From contig CAXBCF010000002.1 in NCBI GenBank assembly GCA_963973975.1, forward strand, positions 133,402-197,401: a stretch of 64,000 bases of DNA, written 5' to 3'. A program made the position numbers and the translations under genes. The stretch is from UBA1494_A sp963973975 (lineage in GTDB: Bacteria; Bacteroidota; Bacteroidia; Flavobacteriales_E; Vicingaceae). The notes under the pieces were generated by a model that saw only the letters and a program-made list of their open reading frames with translations, was not told the DNA's origin and did no database searches. Positions 25,499-33,957 of this stretch are shown here, in pieces (position 1 is the first letter of the stretch; the number at the start of each line of letters is the position of its first letter).

Positions 25499-25942
25499 AT
25501 GAAAAAATTACTTAGTCTAGGATTGATAAGCTTTTGTTTGCTAACTACTTTAAATGCTCAGAGCATACCTTGTTTGGGAGAAAAGAAATTTACTTCTTTA
25601 GAAGAGGCACTTGCCGAACCGGAGAAAGTGGTATACTTGGATCTAGGCATGCATCAACCAAAGCTTACTGCTATACCAAAAGAGATAGCCAAGTTTCCTA
25701 ATTTAAAATGCTTAGACGTTTCATTTAATCAAGTAGCGCTTATACCAGATGAAATTAAAGCTTGTAAGCAATTGAAAGTGTTGAATCTTGCAGGAAATCG
25801 ATACCTAGCGAAACTACCTGCTGTGCTTCAATCGTTACCAAATTTAGAGGAAGTAAATGTAACTGATATTCCCGAATGGAATGAAGAAGTGAAAGCAGAT
25901 GCTAAGAATTTGCTACCCGATGTTAAGGTAATTACAGACTAA
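25499..25942 (+). CDS. Small secreted leucine-rich repeat protein
   Basis: A 147-residue protein with a signal peptide (MKKLLSLGLISFCLLTTLNA, then QS). Three or four leucine-rich repeats are visible: VVYLDLGMHQPKLTAIPKE, then FPNLKCLDVSFNQVALIPDE, then CKQLKVLNLAGNRYLAKLPA and LPNLEEVNVTDIPEW. Such proteins usually mediate protein binding at the cell envelope. There is no sorting domain or lipobox, so a periplasmic location is likely. It is a single-gene unit with its own -7 element and is convergent with ppa. Confidence 0.78.
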   Translation: MKKLLSLGLISFCLLTTLNAQSIPCLGEKKFTSLEEALAEPEKVVYLDLGMHQPKLTAIPKEIAKFPNLKCLDVSFNQVALIPDEIKACKQLKVLNLAGNRYLAKLPAVLQSLPNLEEVNVTDIPEWNEEVKADAKNLLPDVKVITD

Positions 25943-25950
25943 AGCTACAG

Positions 25951-26496
25951 TTACTTTTTAGTAAACATTTTCTCATACAAATCAAAACTTGCTTGCAAAA
26001 TTTCAATGGCCATCTCTTTTCCCAAGAAGTCTTCAACCACCACGGTTTTCTTTTCTAACTTTTTATAATCTTCAAAGAAATTTCGCATTTCTGAAATAAA
26101 ATGAGCAGGTAATTCAAAAATATCGTTGATGTGGCTAACGCTTGGATCGCCTTGAGCAACCGCAATTATTTTATCATCGGCTTCTCCATTGTCTAGCATG
26201 CGCATTACACCAATTACTTTTGCCGGAACAATGCACATTGGTACTACATCAATCTGAGATAAAATCAAAATGTCCAATGGATCTTTGTCATCGCAGTAAC
26301 TTTTAGGAATAAAACCATAGTTGGCAGGATAATATACCGAAGAGTAAAGCACTCGATCGAGTCTCAGTAAACCACTCGTTTTATCTAACTCATATTTTGC
26401 TCGGGTGCCTTTTGGTATTTCGATTATACCGTTGACAATATCCGGCAATTCATGTCCCGGTGACACATCATGCCAAGCATTAAATTTTTGTTTCAT
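25951..26496 (-). CDS. ppa: Inorganic pyrophosphatase
   Basis: Hydrolyses pyrophosphate to phosphate and so pulls biosynthetic reactions forward. The start at 26496 (MKQKFNAWHDVSPG) gives 181 residues; a longer frame to 26535 would add an unlikely N-terminus and run into the rplS terminator. Family I signatures: IVNGIIEIPKGTRAKYELDK with the active-site Lys and Glu, YPANYGFIPKSYC, and DDKDPLDILIL with the metal-binding aspartates. It lies downstream of rplS on the same strand but beyond its terminator. Confidence 0.95.
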   Translation of the reverse strand: MKQKFNAWHDVSPGHELPDIVNGIIEIPKGTRAKYELDKTSGLLRLDRVLYSSVYYPANYGFIPKSYCDDKDPLDILILSQIDVVPMCIVPAKVIGVMRMLDNGEADDKIIAVAQGDPSVSHINDIFELPAHFISEMRNFFEDYKKLEKKTVVVEDFLGKEMAIEILQASFDLYEKMFTKK

Positions 26497-26525
26497 TTTT
26501 ATGTTTTTGAAAGAGGGTAAAACAA

Positions 26526-26555
26526 AAAAGCCCAATCGAACACGACCGGGCTTTT
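26526..26555 (-). terminator. Terminator after rplS
   Basis: AAAAGCCC (26526-26533) pairs with GGGCTTTT (26548-26555), with an inner TCG/CGA pairing; on the minus strand it is followed by T residues. It lies 18 bp past the rplS stop. Confidence 0.78.
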
Positions 26556-26572
26556 CATTTAAATCTATTCGA

Positions 26573-26944
26573 TTACTTCTTTTTTTTGTCTTTTTTTACA
26601 AAAATCTTTTCTTTAATTCTTGCAGATTTTCCAGTTCTTTCTCTTAAGTAAAAGATTCTAGCTCTACGAACAGAACCTGTTTTACTAACAGTAATGCTTT
26701 CTAAAAATGGAGAGGTAATTGGGAATACTCTTTCAACACCAACACCACCTGAAATCTTTCTTACTGTGAAAGTTTCGTTAACACCTGTTCCTCTACGTTG
26801 AATTACGGTTCCTTGAAAAACCTGAACTCTTTCTTTGTTTCCTTCTCTAATTTTATATGAAACAGCAACTGTATCTCCTGATTTGAACTTTGGAAGCTCG
26901 TGCTTTTCGCTTAAGTCTTGTTCTACAAATTTTAATGCGTCCAT
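26573..26944 (-). CDS. rplS: 50S ribosomal protein L19
   Basis: A 123-residue ribosomal protein of the large subunit, at the interface with the 30S subunit. It shows the L19 signature: FKSGDTVAVSYKIREGNKER, VQVFQGTVIQRRGTGVNETF, then RKISGGVGVERVFP and RRARIFYLRERTGK, ending in a lysine-rich tail. It follows trmD by 69 bp on the same strand, the trmD-rplS order found in many bacteria. A terminator follows. Confidence 0.97.
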   Translation of the reverse strand: MDALKFVEQDLSEKHELPKFKSGDTVAVSYKIREGNKERVQVFQGTVIQRRGTGVNETFTVRKISGGVGVERVFPITSPFLESITVSKTGSVRRARIFYLRERTGKSARIKEKIFVKKDKKKK

Positions 26945-27013
26945 TTTTTCTATTTCTTAGGTTCTGCAAAATTGGCTGGCAAAAGTAGTCTTTTCTTATC
27001 AGATTGCAAGCAC

Positions 27014-27700
27014 TTATTTAGAATATTTTTCATACAAATCCGGTCTCCTGATTTTTGTGCGCTCCAAACTCTGCTCATGCCTCCATTTTTCTATGTTTTT
27101 CAAATCTCCTGAGCGCAAAATTTCGGGTACTTCCCATCCTTTATATTCTGCTGGACGAGTATAAACTGGTGGGGCCAATAAATTATCTTGAAAAGAATCG
27201 GTTAGGGCAGAGGTTTCATCGTTTAAAACACCTGGAAGCAAACGAATAATGCTGTCTGCCAACACTGCAGCAGCCAACTCACCGCCCGAAAGCACGTATT
27301 CGCCAATAGAAATTTCTTTGGTGATTAGGTGCTGCCTCACACGTTCGTCGATGCCTTTGTAATGTCCTGCTAAAATAATCAGGTTTTGCTTCATCGACAA
27401 TTGATTGCTCATGGCTTGGTTCAAGCTTTCACCATCGGGAGTCATAAAAATGACTTCATCATAAGTGCGTTGCTCTTTTAGTGCCGAAATACAGCGATCA
27501 ATTGGTTCTATACTCATCACCATGCCTGCGCCACCGCCAAAAGCATAATCATCAACTGATTTTTGCTTTTGAATCGAGTAATCTCTCAATTGATGCACCT
27601 GAACTTTTGCCAACCCCTTTTCGTCTGCACGCTTCATGATAGAAGCTGAAAAAGGACCTTCTAAGAGTTCCGGTAAAATAGTGATGATGTCGATTCTCAT
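27014..27700 (-). CDS. trmD: tRNA (guanine37-N1)-methyltransferase
   Basis: Methylates G37 of tRNAs reading CNN and some other codons, preventing +1 frameshifts. The 228-residue SPOUT-fold protein begins MRIDIITILPELLEGPFSAS. It shows DYAFGGGAGMVMSIEPI, the AdoMet-binding knot region LAGHYKGIDERV and EYVLSGGELAA, and a C-terminal helical domain ending with LERTKIRRPDLYEKYSK. It is followed by rplS on the same strand. Length is typical. Confidence 0.97.
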   Translation of the reverse strand: MRIDIITILPELLEGPFSASIMKRADEKGLAKVQVHQLRDYSIQKQKSVDDYAFGGGAGMVMSIEPIDRCISALKEQRTYDEVIFMTPDGESLNQAMSNQLSMKQNLIILAGHYKGIDERVRQHLITKEISIGEYVLSGGELAAAVLADSIIRLLPGVLNDETSALTDSFQDNLLAPPVYTRPAEYKGWEVPEILRSGDLKNIEKWRHEQSLERTKIRRPDLYEKYSK

Positions 27701-27866
27701 TTTAGTATTTTCTACAAAACTAAATATATCAGTCGGATTTCGATATCAATACTTATTTAGGATAAGGCATTGAAGTCACTTTTAACTTCTTCTTCTAAAT
27801 GCCAATCATTTTGTCCACTAGAAAACATTTTTGTTCCGTTTCATAAAATGATTTCTAAAGATTATT

Positions 27867-28046
27867 ATGAAGATGAACATTCAATCAATGCCCTGCATTG
27901 ATATGCTTTTCCCCATGAATAATAAGCAAAAAAAGGAAAGACAGAGTAGCGAAGCGGAACGCCTTTTTTTGATTGTGGTCTTCTCAGTGGGGCATGTCAA
28001 AAGCGTGGACTGAGAAGAATTCATTCGGGAAAAGTCTCCTTTTTTT
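27867..28046. repeat. Palindromic intergenic element with a 48-codon open frame
   Basis: The 550-bp gap 27701-28250 has no firm gene. It holds nested inverted repeats: CTTCTCAGT (27980-27988) with ACTGAGAAG (28009-28017), and outside these AAAAAAAGGAAAGAC (27928-27942) against GTCTCCTTTTTTT (28034-28046). A 48-codon frame on the plus strand (27867-28013) spans most of it and encodes a basic middle segment (NNKQKKERQSSEAERLF). Frames on the minus strand also cross it, as expected of a structured non-coding element. I cannot tell whether it is a MITE remnant, an RNA or a small gene. Confidence 0.45.
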
Positions 28047-28226
28047 GGTTCGTTTTTTTGGAGAAGCAAAAAAATGAACATAAAAAATATAATTTTTACA
28101 ACTAGAACCATAAATAGCAGGTAGGCGGATATTCATAAAATAAATCATTTGTGGTTTGACTAAACGTAGTTTTGACTCTTTTTTTGAAAGCCAAAAAATG
28201 AAAATCAAAAACCTTTATTCAATCCT

Positions 28227-28234
28227 TACTTTTG
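28227..28234 (+). promoter_or_regulatory. -7 element of the mltG promoter
   Basis: TACTTTTG matches TAnnTTTG and ends 16 bp before the mltG start codon. Confidence 0.55.
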
Positions 28235-28250
28235 AAGCTCATTTTTAAAG

Positions 28251-29300
28251 ATGGCTAAAAAGAAAAAAAAATCACTTAGAATTGGCGCTTTTGTCTTTCT
28301 ATTATTATTTGTAATAGCAGGGTTTTTAGCAGTAAAATACTACCAACGCATTTTTAATTCGGCTGTAAAAATCGACCGATCAGATCCTTATGTTTATGTT
28401 GAAACAGGTTGGAGTCGAGCAGATTTAGTTGATCATTTACATGAAAGTCAAATTCTAAAAGACACGAACTCCTTTAATTGGACAGCCAATCAAAAGTCAT
28501 TTTTTACTCCTAAACCTGGTAAATACGCTTTAGAAAATGGCATGAGCAATAATGACTTGGTCAATTTACTACGCTCTGGCAAACAAAGTCCGGTGAAACT
28601 GACTTTTAATACCATCAGAACCTATGAAGATTTGGCTGGTAAAGTTGCAAATCAAATTGAAGCGGACTCCATTTCTCTGCTTAAAGCTTTAAGAAATCCC
28701 GATTTAGCAAATAAATACGGTTTTTCTACCGCTACTTTTTTTACCCTGTTCATACCCAATACCTATGAATTTTATTGGAATACCTCTGCCGAAGAATTTA
28801 TACAGCGAATGGCTCGGGAGTATAAAAGCTTTTGGAATGAAAGCCGAAGAGCTAAAGCGAAAGCAATTGGCTTAAGCCAGTCGGAAGTGGCCATTTTAGC
28901 CTCCATTGTTCAGGCGGAGCAAATGAGCCATCCCGATGAGCGGCCAAAAGTAGCGGGCTTATACCTCAATCGCTTGAAAAGGGGAATGCGCCTGCAATCT
29001 GATCCTACTTTGGTTTTTGCAATTGGCGATTTCTCCATTAATCGGGTTTTGAACCAGCATAAAAGCATTCAATCGCCCTACAATACATACCTTTATTCAG
29101 GATTACCTCCAGGCCCAATCAACCTGCCGGAGTTGAGTTCTTTGGAAGCCGTTTTAAATCCTGAGCAACACAGTTATCTATACATGTGTGCTAAAGCTGA
29201 TTTCTCAGGTTACCACCATTTTTCCAAAACATTAAGTCAACATAACGTATATGCTAAGGAATATCAAAGAGAACTAAATAGAAGAAAGATAATGCGATAG
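28251..29300 (+). CDS. mltG: Endolytic murein transglycosylase
   Basis: MltG cuts nascent glycan strands in the periplasm and is thought to terminate their polymerisation. The 349-residue protein has a basic N-terminus (MAKKKKKSLR), one membrane segment (about 11-29), a LysM-like region and the YceG/MltG catalytic domain. The catalytic Glu is at about 223 in ASIVQAEQ, followed by GLYLNRLKRGMRLQSDPT, SPYNTYLYSGLPPGPI and the C-terminal YHHFSKTLSQHN. It has its own -7 element and is followed after 40 bp by the phosphohexomutase gene, which also has its own -7 element. Confidence 0.94.
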   Translation: MAKKKKKSLRIGAFVFLLLFVIAGFLAVKYYQRIFNSAVKIDRSDPYVYVETGWSRADLVDHLHESQILKDTNSFNWTANQKSFFTPKPGKYALENGMSNNDLVNLLRSGKQSPVKLTFNTIRTYEDLAGKVANQIEADSISLLKALRNPDLANKYGFSTATFFTLFIPNTYEFYWNTSAEEFIQRMAREYKSFWNESRRAKAKAIGLSQSEVAILASIVQAEQMSHPDERPKVAGLYLNRLKRGMRLQSDPTLVFAIGDFSINRVLNQHKSIQSPYNTYLYSGLPPGPINLPELSSLEAVLNPEQHSYLYMCAKADFSGYHHFSKTLSQHNVYAKEYQRELNRRKIMR

Positions 29301-29306
29301 AATTAA

Positions 29307-29314
29307 TACTTTTG
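29307..29314 (+). promoter_or_regulatory. -7 element of the phosphohexomutase promoter
   Basis: TACTTTTG matches TAnnTTTG and lies 26 bp upstream of the start codon at 29341. Confidence 0.55.
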
Positions 29315-29340
29315 CGAACCTAAAAATAAAACAGACAAAA

Positions 29341-30756
29341 ATGACGAAGATAAAATTTGGTACAGACGGGTGGAGAGCCATTATTGCAAAAGAATACACG
29401 GTAGACAATGTGGCGCGAGTTGCAATTGCTACAGCTGAGTGGCTCACAAAGAATTTTGATCAACCAAGTGTTGTTTTAGGTCACGATTGTCGTTTTGCAG
29501 GAGAGTTGTTTGCAGCTACTACAGCAAAAGTTTTAGCAAATAGGGGAGTGAAAGTGCATTTGGCAAAAGGATTTGTTTCAACGCCAATGGTTTCTTTGGG
29601 CGCATTGAAAATGAACGCTTCTTTGGGAGTTGTAATCACAGCTTCTCACAACCCACCAGATTACAATGGCTATAAATTGAAAGGTGGTTTTGGTGGACCG
29701 CTTTTGCCAGAACAAGTTCAAGAAGTGGAGGATTTAATTCCTGATTTTAATTCAATTAACTTGGATGAAATCTCCATTGAAGCATTGATAAAAGATGGAA
29801 AAATTGTTGACATTGATTTGGAGCAACTTTACATCGATCATGTGGAAGCCAATTTTGACATGGAATCCATTCGAAATGCAAAAATGAATTTTGCATTTGA
29901 TGCCATGTATGGAGCAGGACAAAATGTAATGCGACGTTTGTTGCCAGACATCACTTTTTTACATTGTGATAATAATCCCGGTTTTGAAGGTCAAGCACCA
30001 GAGCCAATTCACCGAAATTTAACGGAGTTTTCTGAATTATTGCGTGTTTCTGAAGGCGATTTAGATTGTGGTTTAGCAGTTGATGGCGATGCTGACAGAA
30101 TTGGTTTGTACAATTCTAAAGGAGAGTTTATCGATTCACACCACATCATTTTGCTGTTGATTTACTACATGGTGAAGGAAAAGAAAATGAGTGGAAAGGT
30201 GGTGAATGCTTTTTCAGTTTCGCCTAAAGTAAAAAAGTTATGCGATCATTTTGGTTTGGAGTACCAAGTAACAAAAATTGGTTTCAAATACATTGCCGGC
30301 TACATGGTTGATCCCAAAGAAGATGTTTTGTTGGGTGGAGAAGAATCAGGTGGCATTGCCATTAAAGGACACATTCCCGAAAGAGATGGCATTTGGATGG
30401 GTTTGGTGATTTGGGAATACATGGTGAAATCAGGAAAATCTTTAGATGATTTGATTGATGAAGTGTATAAAGTGGTGGGAGCTTTCAAATTTGAGCGCAT
30501 TGATTTGCATTTGAAAGAGGCAGATAAGCTGAGAATCATGAAAAATTGCGAAGAGGGAAAATACACGGCATTTGGAAACTACCAAGTTCAAAAAGTGGAA
30601 ACCATAGATGGCTTTAAGTTTTACTTCGATAAGGATGAATGGGTGATGATTCGCCCTTCGGGAACGGAGCCAGTTTTGCGTACCTATGCAGAATCTTCCA
30701 CAACGGAAGGCGCTTTCGCAATTTTGAAAGCGGTACACGAGGCCATTCAGCAATAA
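29341..30756 (+). CDS. Phosphoglucomutase/phosphomannomutase family enzyme
   Basis: A 471-residue alpha-D-phosphohexomutase that interconverts sugar 1- and 6-phosphates. The catalytic phosphoserine is Ser102 in ITASHNPPDYNGYKLKG, the metal-binding loop is DGDADR (248-253), the sugar-binding loop is GGEESGG near 335-341 and the phosphate-binding loop is RPSGTEPVLRTYAE near 441-454. The members act on glucose, mannose or glucosamine phosphates; the sequence does not separate these. A strong terminator follows the gene, and unrelated accessory genes begin just after it. Confidence 0.9.
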   Translation: MTKIKFGTDGWRAIIAKEYTVDNVARVAIATAEWLTKNFDQPSVVLGHDCRFAGELFAATTAKVLANRGVKVHLAKGFVSTPMVSLGALKMNASLGVVITASHNPPDYNGYKLKGGFGGPLLPEQVQEVEDLIPDFNSINLDEISIEALIKDGKIVDIDLEQLYIDHVEANFDMESIRNAKMNFAFDAMYGAGQNVMRRLLPDITFLHCDNNPGFEGQAPEPIHRNLTEFSELLRVSEGDLDCGLAVDGDADRIGLYNSKGEFIDSHHIILLLIYYMVKEKKMSGKVVNAFSVSPKVKKLCDHFGLEYQVTKIGFKYIAGYMVDPKEDVLLGGEESGGIAIKGHIPERDGIWMGLVIWEYMVKSGKSLDDLIDEVYKVVGAFKFERIDLHLKEADKLRIMKNCEEGKYTAFGNYQVQKVETIDGFKFYFDKDEWVMIRPSGTEPVLRTYAESSTTEGAFAILKAVHEAIQQ

Positions 30757-30780
30757 GATATAGCATTAGTTTTTATAAGA

Positions 30781-30810
30781 AAAGGTCGCTCGAAAGAGCG
30801 ACTTTTTTTT
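30781..30810 (+). terminator. Terminator after the phosphohexomutase gene
   Basis: GTCGCTC (30785-30791) pairs with GAGCGAC (30796-30802) around a GAAA tetraloop, extended by A-T pairs and followed by eight T. A near-identical hairpin lies at 36346-36375. Confidence 0.93.
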
Positions 30811-30970
30811 GTGATATACAATTTATTGTCTTGGTAATTGATTGTTGAATAGTATGATGCAATTTTTTCAGTAGGTTTGTTGGGGAAAAATAAGTTTGAT
30901 GAAAACATAAATGGTGTTTTATTGGCTTGTTGGAGATATATAAAAATTTGAAACAAATAAAATTCATAAT

Positions 30971-31372
30971 ATGGTATTAAAAATATCAATAGACCAATTA
31001 TTACATCAAATGGATGATAAAACAAAAGCTGACTTTTTAAGCAAGATGGATAGATCAAATAAAGGGACTGTAGAGGATATTCTAAACTTTCCACATTACT
31101 TTGATAAATACACCCCAAAAAAAGGAACAGTAAACGGACCGCAATTAAAGAATTCAAGGGTTTATCTAAGTGTTTATCACTTTATACAATACGAAGGTTT
31201 AAATCCTCAAGATTATAATACAGAAGATTTTGGGCTATATTTGAGTAAATTTACTGATGACGTAATTCCATGTTATTATGAGGATTATGATAAAAAAATT
31301 AATAAATACGTTTATAGCTTTATACAAGAAAAGAAATCAAAACTCTCGGAATTTTGTCATCTTAATAATTAA
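30971..31372 (+). CDS. Unknown small protein in an accessory island
   Basis: I do not recognise this 133-residue protein. It is hydrophilic, with no signal peptide or membrane segment, and mixes acidic and aromatic residues: MVLKISIDQLLHQMDDKTK, then FPHYFDKYTPKKGTVNGPQL, and KFTDDVIPCYYEDYDKK. It is probably cytoplasmic. It starts a stretch of five short plus-strand genes (to 34248) of higher A+T content, with unusually long gaps between them, which looks like recently acquired DNA. The start ATG at 30971 is the first in the frame; no clear promoter or ribosome-binding site is seen. Confidence 0.55.
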   Translation: MVLKISIDQLLHQMDDKTKADFLSKMDRSNKGTVEDILNFPHYFDKYTPKKGTVNGPQLKNSRVYLSVYHFIQYEGLNPQDYNTEDFGLYLSKFTDDVIPCYYEDYDKKINKYVYSFIQEKKSKLSEFCHLNN

Positions 31373-31387
31373 TAAAGAAAAAAAATA

Positions 31388-31400
31388 CGTTATCTAATAA
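31388..31400. repeat. Short palindrome at the start of the 31373-31671 gap
   Basis: GTTAT-CTA-ATAAC is a near-perfect palindrome 16 bp after the preceding stop. It may be part of a terminator or a recombination site; no T run follows. Confidence 0.3.
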
Positions 31401-31434
31401 CAAAGAAAACATGAGTAGGTCTGCGGTTACCCAA

Positions 31435-31500
31435 GTTTCGTTTTTCGTGTGTGGCTATCTCTGACACTGGCGGATAGGAAACTACTTCGAAAAGCCAAAC
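31435..31500. repeat. Structured, higher-GC intergenic element
   Basis: GTTTCGTTTTTCG (31435-31447) pairs with CGAAAAGCCAAAC (31488-31500) over 13 positions with one mismatch and one G-T pair. Inside this, CTATC (31455-31459) pairs with GATAG (31473-31477). The block 31428-31540 is visibly richer in G+C than its surroundings and encodes no long frame. It could be a folded recombination site of a gene cassette, a small RNA or a mobile-element end. Confidence 0.5.
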
Positions 31501-31671
31501 GTCTCTTAGCTGCGACACGTCAGTCTATCTTAAAACTAAATTTTGACTCTTGAGAATCGAATGTATGAAATGTTTCATTGCTAACTACCAAAATAATCCA
31601 TTATTAATAGGAAGTTTTAAGATAGTTTGAAGTTGGAAAACAAATATTTATAAACCATAAAATATCATATA

Positions 31672-32859
31672 ATGAGAAAAAGAATATTACTAATTGTTTT
31701 ATTTACATGTGCTTTAAGTAATTTGTTTTCACAAGTTGTATCTAAAGATGAGTTGATTAATTATTTTGATAATGCAACACAACTTGACCCAATTGAAGGG
31801 TTGTGGTCATTAAATGTAATTAGGACACTGTATTTTTATGAAGATATTATGGTGCAGGAAACAGAAGAGATTTTATCTGAATGGGGAATTAAACAAGTTA
31901 ATAAATTGAGATTTGAAGTTATTAATATTGGAGAAGGTAGCTCAGGAGATACTGAACATATTGACGCATATTTTGAAAGTAGTGCAATTGATGGATTTTA
32001 TACTTACAGGTGCAACTTTAAAAACCCAAATTGGATAGCAAAATCTAATGCTGAGTTAACAAATGGATTTGTACTTGAATACGGTTATTTTGTCTCTGAA
32101 GAATATTTGAAAACTTCTTATAAAAATGACTATAGGCCAGGTCTCAGGTTAAAGTGGGAGTTTATTTGGACAAAAAAATATCCAAAATTAAATATATCCA
32201 AGGTGTCTCAAAATAATCAAAACGAATGGTCAGGCAATGGAACGGGTTTTTTTATTAATAAAGACGGTTATCTTGCTACTAATTATCATGTTGTTGCTGA
32301 GGCCAATGAGGTAGAGATTGAGTTTATTCGAAATGGACAAAAACTTAATTATAATGCAAAAGTAATCCAGAGTGACAAACAGAATGATTTATCTATATTA
32401 AAGATTGACGATGAATCATTTAATCCATTTAGTTCGATACCATATAACTTTAAAACTTCATTAACTGATGTTGGTTCAAATGTGTTTGCTTTAGGTTATC
32501 CAATGGCTCTATCAGTAATGGGTACAGAAATTAAATTTACCGATGGCAAAATTAGCTCAAAAACTGGCTATCAAGGTGATATCTCAACATATCAGATGAC
32601 TACACCAATTCAAGCAGGTAATAGTGGTGGACCTCTTTTTGATTTTGACGGTAATCTCATTGGGATAAATTCAGCTAAATTAAGGTCTGATGTAGTTGAT
32701 AATGTTTCATATGCGATAAAAACCAGTTATTTAATGAATCTTATTAATGTTCTTCCAAAAACTTTAATCCTACCAAATGACAAAACAATAATGGAAAAAA
32801 CATTAACTGAAAAAATAAAAATAATCTCTGATTATGTAGTTTTAATTAGGATAAAATGA
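31672..32859 (+). CDS. Secreted trypsin-like (HtrA-type) serine protease with novel N-terminal domain
   Basis: A 395-residue secreted protein with a signal peptide (MRKRILLIVLFTCALSNLFS). Residues about 22-185 are an N-terminal domain I do not recognise. The C-terminal part is an S1/DegP-type protease: GTGFFINKDGYLATNYHVV with His206, NDLSILKID with Asp239 and the nucleophile Ser318 in QAGNSGGPLF, so the triad is complete. There is no PDZ domain, unlike DegP. It is in the accessory island, so a role in defence, interbacterial competition or envelope stress is possible but not shown. Confidence 0.82.
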   Translation: MRKRILLIVLFTCALSNLFSQVVSKDELINYFDNATQLDPIEGLWSLNVIRTLYFYEDIMVQETEEILSEWGIKQVNKLRFEVINIGEGSSGDTEHIDAYFESSAIDGFYTYRCNFKNPNWIAKSNAELTNGFVLEYGYFVSEEYLKTSYKNDYRPGLRLKWEFIWTKKYPKLNISKVSQNNQNEWSGNGTGFFINKDGYLATNYHVVAEANEVEIEFIRNGQKLNYNAKVIQSDKQNDLSILKIDDESFNPFSSIPYNFKTSLTDVGSNVFALGYPMALSVMGTEIKFTDGKISSKTGYQGDISTYQMTTPIQAGNSGGPLFDFDGNLIGINSAKLRSDVVDNVSYAIKTSYLMNLINVLPKTLILPNDKTIMEKTLTEKIKIISDYVVLIRIK

Positions 32860-32911
32860 GAAACACCAACTACTACTATCATAAATTATTAAATATCAAA
32901 ATTTAAAAAAA

Positions 32912-33127
32912 ATGAAATTTGAAATAGGTGACTTAGTAAAACAAGTGAATACAAAAGCAACAAGAAAAGGTAAAGTTATAGGTATATGGAATCATGACTA
33001 TTACATCGAAAACAAAGACGGTTCCAAAATCTTATTTGCGGTAAAAGGTGAGTACAAAGTTGAAATGCTCAATTCTGAAAAGGGGAATTATCAGACTTTT
33101 TCAGCTGAACAATTAATAAAAGCTTGA
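32912..33127 (+). CDS. Small basic protein, possible KOW-like fold
   Basis: A 71-residue protein beginning MKFEIGDLVKQVNTKATRKG. The G-D-L-V-K and G-K-V-I-G-I-W stretches followed by aromatic residues resemble small beta-barrel folds such as KOW or Tudor-like domains, but this is a weak resemblance. No known motif is complete. It has no signal peptide. It sits 52 bp after the protease in the accessory island, and the frame has a clear start and stop, so expression is plausible. Confidence 0.5.
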   Translation: MKFEIGDLVKQVNTKATRKGKVIGIWNHDYYIENKDGSKILFAVKGEYKVEMLNSEKGNYQTFSAEQLIKA

Positions 33128-33188
33128 AATAATTTTTGTATATTATTTTACCAAATGCATTAAATTTTTTCAATGTCTATATTTCATA

Positions 33189-33226
33189 ATAAGTGAATGA
33201 TGACACTTGTCTTTATGGTCACTTAT
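33189..33226. repeat. Inverted repeat in an accessory intergenic gap
   Basis: ATAAGTGA (33189-33196) pairs with TCACTTAT (33219-33226) with a 22-nt loop, between the small protein at 32912 and the gene at 33279. It may be a transcription terminator without a T run or a recombination site between cassettes. Confidence 0.4.
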
Positions 33227-33278
33227 AACAAAACGTAGACTAACTTAAAAGACAACCTATAAAACAAAAAAAAATAAA

Positions 33279-33902
33279 ATGAAATATATCGGTGGTTTAT
33301 TTATTATTCTAGCTATTTACACAGCTGCAACTATGGGGGCAGATGGAATTTTAGCAGTACCTCTTTTTATGATTATCGGTATTTGGTTCTTTTTCAAGGC
33401 TTGGAAAAAGAAATCATCTGAAACAATTCATAATTCTAAAACATTTAAAAAAGTTGAAAAAATATTTCAAACAAATAATATTTTATTAAGAACAATTTCA
33501 ATGCAAAATATTAGACAAACTCGAAATTTTAGTAGTCATTATGAATTAGGTAAAAAATATAAAATATATTCCCAAACAATATACGGACATCCTGATTACG
33601 GTTATGAAAATATACCAGATTCTGAAAGACGATATATCGTATGTTTTTATACCGATAAACATTTGGAATATATGAAAGGGTTTCGTGGGCAAAACTTTAG
33701 ATTAGAATTTGTCAGGGATCCATTTGAAGAGTTAATCGCTTTCCAATTTAAATTAGATTATATATCAAAATTTGATTGGAATTTTTTCACCCAAATTTGT
33801 ATAAATAATAATGATATTGAATTATATGTAGATAAGGAGAATTATGATAACTACATTTCAAAAAGAATTCCTTATGAGATTGCCTATCCTAGTTTAATTT
33901 AA
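33279..33902 (+). CDS. Membrane-anchored protein of unknown function
   Basis: A 207-residue protein with two hydrophobic segments near the N-terminus (about 1-20 and 24-44: MKYIGGLFIILAIYTAATMG and LAVPLFMIIGIWFFFKAW), then a soluble cytoplasmic-looking domain with many aromatic residues (RRYIVCFYTDKHLEYMKGF near 115-133). I do not recognise the family. It lies in the accessory island 151 bp after the 71-residue gene, in the same orientation. Confidence 0.55.
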   Translation: MKYIGGLFIILAIYTAATMGADGILAVPLFMIIGIWFFFKAWKKKSSETIHNSKTFKKVEKIFQTNNILLRTISMQNIRQTRNFSSHYELGKKYKIYSQTIYGHPDYGYENIPDSERRYIVCFYTDKHLEYMKGFRGQNFRLEFVRDPFEELIAFQFKLDYISKFDWNFFTQICINNNDIELYVDKENYDNYISKRIPYEIAYPSLI

Positions 33903-33957
33903 GATAAGCTTTTGACTATGTGTTAATGTGTTGTGATGAATGAATATTACGAAGAAA

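Noticed and set aside
27881..28208. Minus-strand small proteins in the trmD-mltG gap
   Set aside because: They cross a structured inverted-repeat element in more than one frame and show no coherent protein features; treated as part of the element.
33189..33226. Integron attC site
   Set aside because: An inverted repeat is present but the paired RYYYAAC/GTTRRRY core sequences of attC were not found, so I do not call it.
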